From positions 1 to 6,860 of the forward strand of contig JAISTZ010000024.1 in the NCBI GenBank assembly GCA_031272345.1: a stretch of DNA of 6,860 nucleotides. Direction: 5' to 3'. Within the stretch, counting starts at the first letter, position 1, and every line of letters begins with the position of its first letter. The notes beneath the pieces were generated by a model. That model ran no database searches, had not been told where the DNA came from, and saw only the letters and a program-made list of their open reading frames with translations. Source of the DNA: Spirochaetaceae bacterium. Its GTDB lineage: Bacteria > Spirochaetota > Spirochaetia > Treponematales > Treponemataceae. Made by a program: the position numbers and the translations under genes. Shown here in pieces: positions 5,046 to 6,860 of the stretch.

Positions 5046-6116
5046 ATGGAATCGAAGGTGATTCTGAACGCGGTTGATTTGGACGGCTACCTTACCGAAG
5101 GGGACCAGGCCTATCTTGCCCAAATGGACGGCCTGTTCAACGAGGCCCTCAGGTGCTTCAAGGCGATCGAGGGCGGGGGATTCGCCTCGGCCCTGGCAGC
5201 CCAGGAAAAGCGCATCATCTCGCTCTACAACGAGATGGGTCATCTTATGCAGACAATCTGCAAGGACGTTCCCGGCCTCAAGGTGTTCTCCTTCGAGACG
5301 GAGGAAGAAAGCCACGCCGAAGCCTCCAGGGTGATCGCCAAGCTGCGGGACATCCGCACGGACAACCACGAGTTCATCTACTACAGCCAGCGGGCCTACG
5401 AAATGCTCTTCAAACTCGCCTTCACGGGCAACCACTCGGACAGCAAAAACTATCTGGTGGTAAAGACTCCGGTCACCTCACCGGTGCAGAACTATTCGGT
5501 CCACAAGATCCCCGACATCGACCACAGAATCGAAAACACGGTCATGTGCGTGATGCTCCGGGGGGCCCTCCTTCCGTCCATGATCATGTCCAAGGAAATC
5601 GAGGAGTATTCCTCCCACGGCTATGTCACGCCCTTTGCGCTCTTCAAGATAAAGCGCGACGAGACCCGCTCGGAGTCGGACATGCAGTACGTGCTGGACT
5701 TGCAGAATTCCTTCTTCAACCCCGCGGACCTGCACGACCGGGATCTGATCTTCGCGGACCCCATGAACGCCACCGGGGGCTCCCTGGTCACGGTGGTGTC
5801 CTATTTGCAGAGCCGGGGGGTGACTCCCCGGTCGATCAAGTTCTTCAATGTGATTACCGCCCTCAAGGGGGGACTGCGGGTGGTCCGCGCCCTGGACAAC
5901 TGCACCTGCTACACCCTGTGGATGGACCCGGCCCTCAACTCCAGGGCCTACATCATGCCCGGCCTGGGCGACGCCGGGGACAGGCTGAACGGCAGGGACA
6001 GCGAGGACACCCCCCGGAACATCATCCAGTTGATCGCCGATTACGGGTCGAACATCGCGGACCTCTACCGCTCCCAGCTCAGGAAGATCGAACAGACCGT
6101 CCTGGGGAAGGTGTAG
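5046..6116 (+). CDS. Uracil phosphoribosyltransferase-like protein with long N-terminal extension
   Basis: Residues about 150-317 of the 356-residue protein carry the UPRTase signature. VMLRGALLP (169-177) corresponds to the ILRAGL loop, KIKRDET (201-207) to the YRNEET region, FADPMNATGGS (236-246) to the PRPP-binding motif DPMLATGGS, and YIMPGLGDAGDRLNG (302-316) to the uracil-binding YIIPGLGDAGDK. UPRTase converts uracil and PRPP to UMP in pyrimidine salvage. Classical Upp is about 208 residues; this protein adds about 140 mainly helical residues at the N-terminus and about 40 after the PGLGDAGD motif, neither of which I recognise. The core motifs are nearly intact (RAGL reads RGAL, DPML reads DPMN), so activity is plausible but unproven. 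It is cytoplasmic, with no signal peptide. The start is set by a strong ribosome binding site. It lies 16 bp after one lipoprotein gene and abuts the next (TAGATG), so it belongs to their operon. Confidence 0.82.
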   Translation: MESKVILNAVDLDGYLTEGDQAYLAQMDGLFNEALRCFKAIEGGGFASALAAQEKRIISLYNEMGHLMQTICKDVPGLKVFSFETEEESHAEASRVIAKLRDIRTDNHEFIYYSQRAYEMLFKLAFTGNHSDSKNYLVVKTPVTSPVQNYSVHKIPDIDHRIENTVMCVMLRGALLPSMIMSKEIEEYSSHGYVTPFALFKIKRDETRSESDMQYVLDLQNSFFNPADLHDRDLIFADPMNATGGSLVTVVSYLQSRGVTPRSIKFFNVITALKGGLRVVRALDNCTCYTLWMDPALNSRAYIMPGLGDAGDRLNGRDSEDTPRNIIQLIADYGSNIADLYRSQLRKIEQTVLGKV

Positions 6117-6788
6117 ATGAAACGCCCGCTCTGGTTCATCCCCGCCCTGTGTCTGCTTTCCGCCTGCGCCACGGGCATACTCCCCGGGGAGAACGGCAAG
6201 ATTTTGCAGAACCTTGGGGGGGAATATTTTGCCATCGCGACGGCCTACGCCGATTTGGGCAAGTACGACCAGGCCCTCACCTATTTCACCTATGCCATGC
6301 GGGACAAAAATTACTACACCGCGGGCTTTTACGAATCCGCCCGGATGAACGTGTTCCTCTCCCGGTGGGACCAGGCCCGGTCCATGTACGAGACCCTCCT
6401 GGCGAAGGACCCCCACAACAAGGACCTCCGCTCGTCCCTGGCGTACATCGAGGGCATGTCCGGCAACCTGCCCGGGGCGGAGTCCCTGTACGGGGCCCTC
6501 CTCGGGGATTTTCCCTGGGAAGAGTCCTTCCACGAAAACTATATCCGCGTGTTGGCTGCTCAGGAAAAAAAAGAGGAAGCCCTGGCCGCGTTTGCCGCAT
6601 ACACGGAACAGTTCCCCGCCGGGGCCTCCCTCAAGGCCCTTACGGAGCTGACCGGCCCATTCAAGGAAAAAACCGAAGAGAGCGCGGAGGGCGCTCCGGC
6701 TGAGGGCGCCCCCGAAGGTTCCCCGGACGCGCCGGACGCCCCTGCTGGGGAAGATCCGGTGGATATTCCCCCGGCGGGGGACGAATAG
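6117..6788 (+). CDS. TPR-repeat lipoprotein with acidic Ala/Pro/Glu tail
   Basis: The 223-residue protein starts with a lipoprotein signal (MKRPLWFIPALCLLSAC) whose lipobox LSAC places the lipidated cysteine at residue 17. About four tetratricopeptide-like helix pairs follow: roughly 35-64 (AYADLGKYDQALTYF), 69-101 (SRWDQARSMYETLLAKDP), 103-135 (GNLPGAESLYGALLGDFP) and 137-168 (KKEEALAAFAAYTEQFP). TPR units bind protein partners, so a scaffold role at the membrane is likely. Residues about 183-223 form a low-complexity tail rich in Glu, Ala, Pro and Gly, probably disordered. The ATG directly follows the TAG of the UPRTase-like gene, and GGGGAAGG (6104-6111) lies 5 nt upstream, indicating translational coupling. 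The binding partner is unknown. Confidence 0.85.
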   Translation: MKRPLWFIPALCLLSACATGILPGENGKILQNLGGEYFAIATAYADLGKYDQALTYFTYAMRDKNYYTAGFYESARMNVFLSRWDQARSMYETLLAKDPHNKDLRSSLAYIEGMSGNLPGAESLYGALLGDFPWEESFHENYIRVLAAQEKKEEALAAFAAYTEQFPAGASLKALTELTGPFKEKTEESAEGAPAEGAPEGSPDAPDAPAGEDPVDIPPAGDE

Positions 6789-6814
6789 GCATTTCAGGGG
6801 CGCTGCCCCCGCCG
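6772..6814. repeat. GC-rich inverted repeat spanning the end of the TPR lipoprotein gene
   Basis: CGGCGGGGG (6772-6780) pairs with CCCCCGCCG (6806-6814), a 9-bp perfect stem enclosing the TAG stop (6786-6788). A competing smaller hairpin, GGGGC-GCT-GCCCC (6797-6809), uses the same C-run. No U-run follows, so a Rho-independent terminator is only a weak possibility. The remaining bases to 6860 show no supportable gene. Confidence 0.35.
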
Positions 6815-6860
6815 TTCCAACACAGGGCGCAGGAAACGACGGCCCCTCCCGCCTCGTGCG

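Noticed and set aside
5478..6533. A 351-codon open frame on the minus strand
   Set aside because: It is antisense to two supported genes; the Val/Gly/His/Glu-rich composition is typical of a reverse-strand shadow, with no motif or ribosome binding site support.
5153..6703. A 516-codon open frame on the plus strand overlapping the UPRTase-like and TPR lipoprotein genes
   Set aside because: It spans two well-supported genes in another frame and gives a Gly/Arg/Pro/His-rich product without motifs. GC-rich DNA produces long spurious open frames.
6789..6860. A possible C-terminal end of a minus-strand gene (a frame ending in TGA within the last bases)
   Set aside because: Only about 20 codons, rich in Arg and Gly, with no recognisable motif; it cannot be told apart from non-coding GC-rich DNA.

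Overview
The window is GC-rich, densely coding DNA from a bacterium. It most resembles an anaerobic spirochaete of the Treponema type. That placement is inferred from the short-form GyrB, two lipoproteins with loose lipoboxes (LFSC, LSAC), a uracil-phosphoribosyltransferase-like protein lodged between them, and an oxygen-sensitive radical SAM enzyme. No rRNA or marker phylogeny was available, so it remains tentative.

Layout. Positions 1-106 hold the 3' end of an unidentified gene whose last codons run through a perfect 15-bp inverted repeat (65-99). gyrB follows (139-2094). A radical SAM/SPASM protein (2104-3297) begins 9 bp downstream of it with its own ribosome binding site, probably in the same transcript. 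Its stop codon interlocks with the stop of a convergent gene on the minus strand (4085-3294). That gene encodes a CcrM/M.HinfI-type adenine methyltransferase that ends without the usual C-terminal domain. A 98-bp divergent intergenic region (4086-4183) carries back-to-back candidate promoters. Rightward from it runs a compact three-gene operon: a lipoprotein of unknown function (4184-5029), a UPRTase-fold protein with a long N-terminal extension (5046-6116), and a TPR lipoprotein with an acidic tail (6117-6788). The last 72 bases show only GC-rich inverted repeats.

How it fits together. GyrB supplies the ATPase/TOPRIM subunit of gyrase. The methyltransferase is probably a solitary regulatory GANTC-type enzyme, since no restriction partner is visible. 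The three-gene operon looks like an envelope-associated module around a nucleobase-salvage-like protein, but its joint function is unknown.

Most worth following up: the truncated CcrM-like methyltransferase; the recurring arrangement of a -10 box 6-7 nt before ATG without a Shine-Dalgarno sequence at three transcription-unit starts, suggesting leaderless mRNAs; GyrB substitutions at the coumarin-binding Arg136 and quinolone-region Lys447 positions (E. coli numbering); an orphan radical SAM/SPASM enzyme behind gyrB; a C8 tract just after the lipobox of the first lipoprotein; and the extended UPRTase-like protein between two lipoproteins. No mobile element, CRISPR array or RNA gene was recognised.
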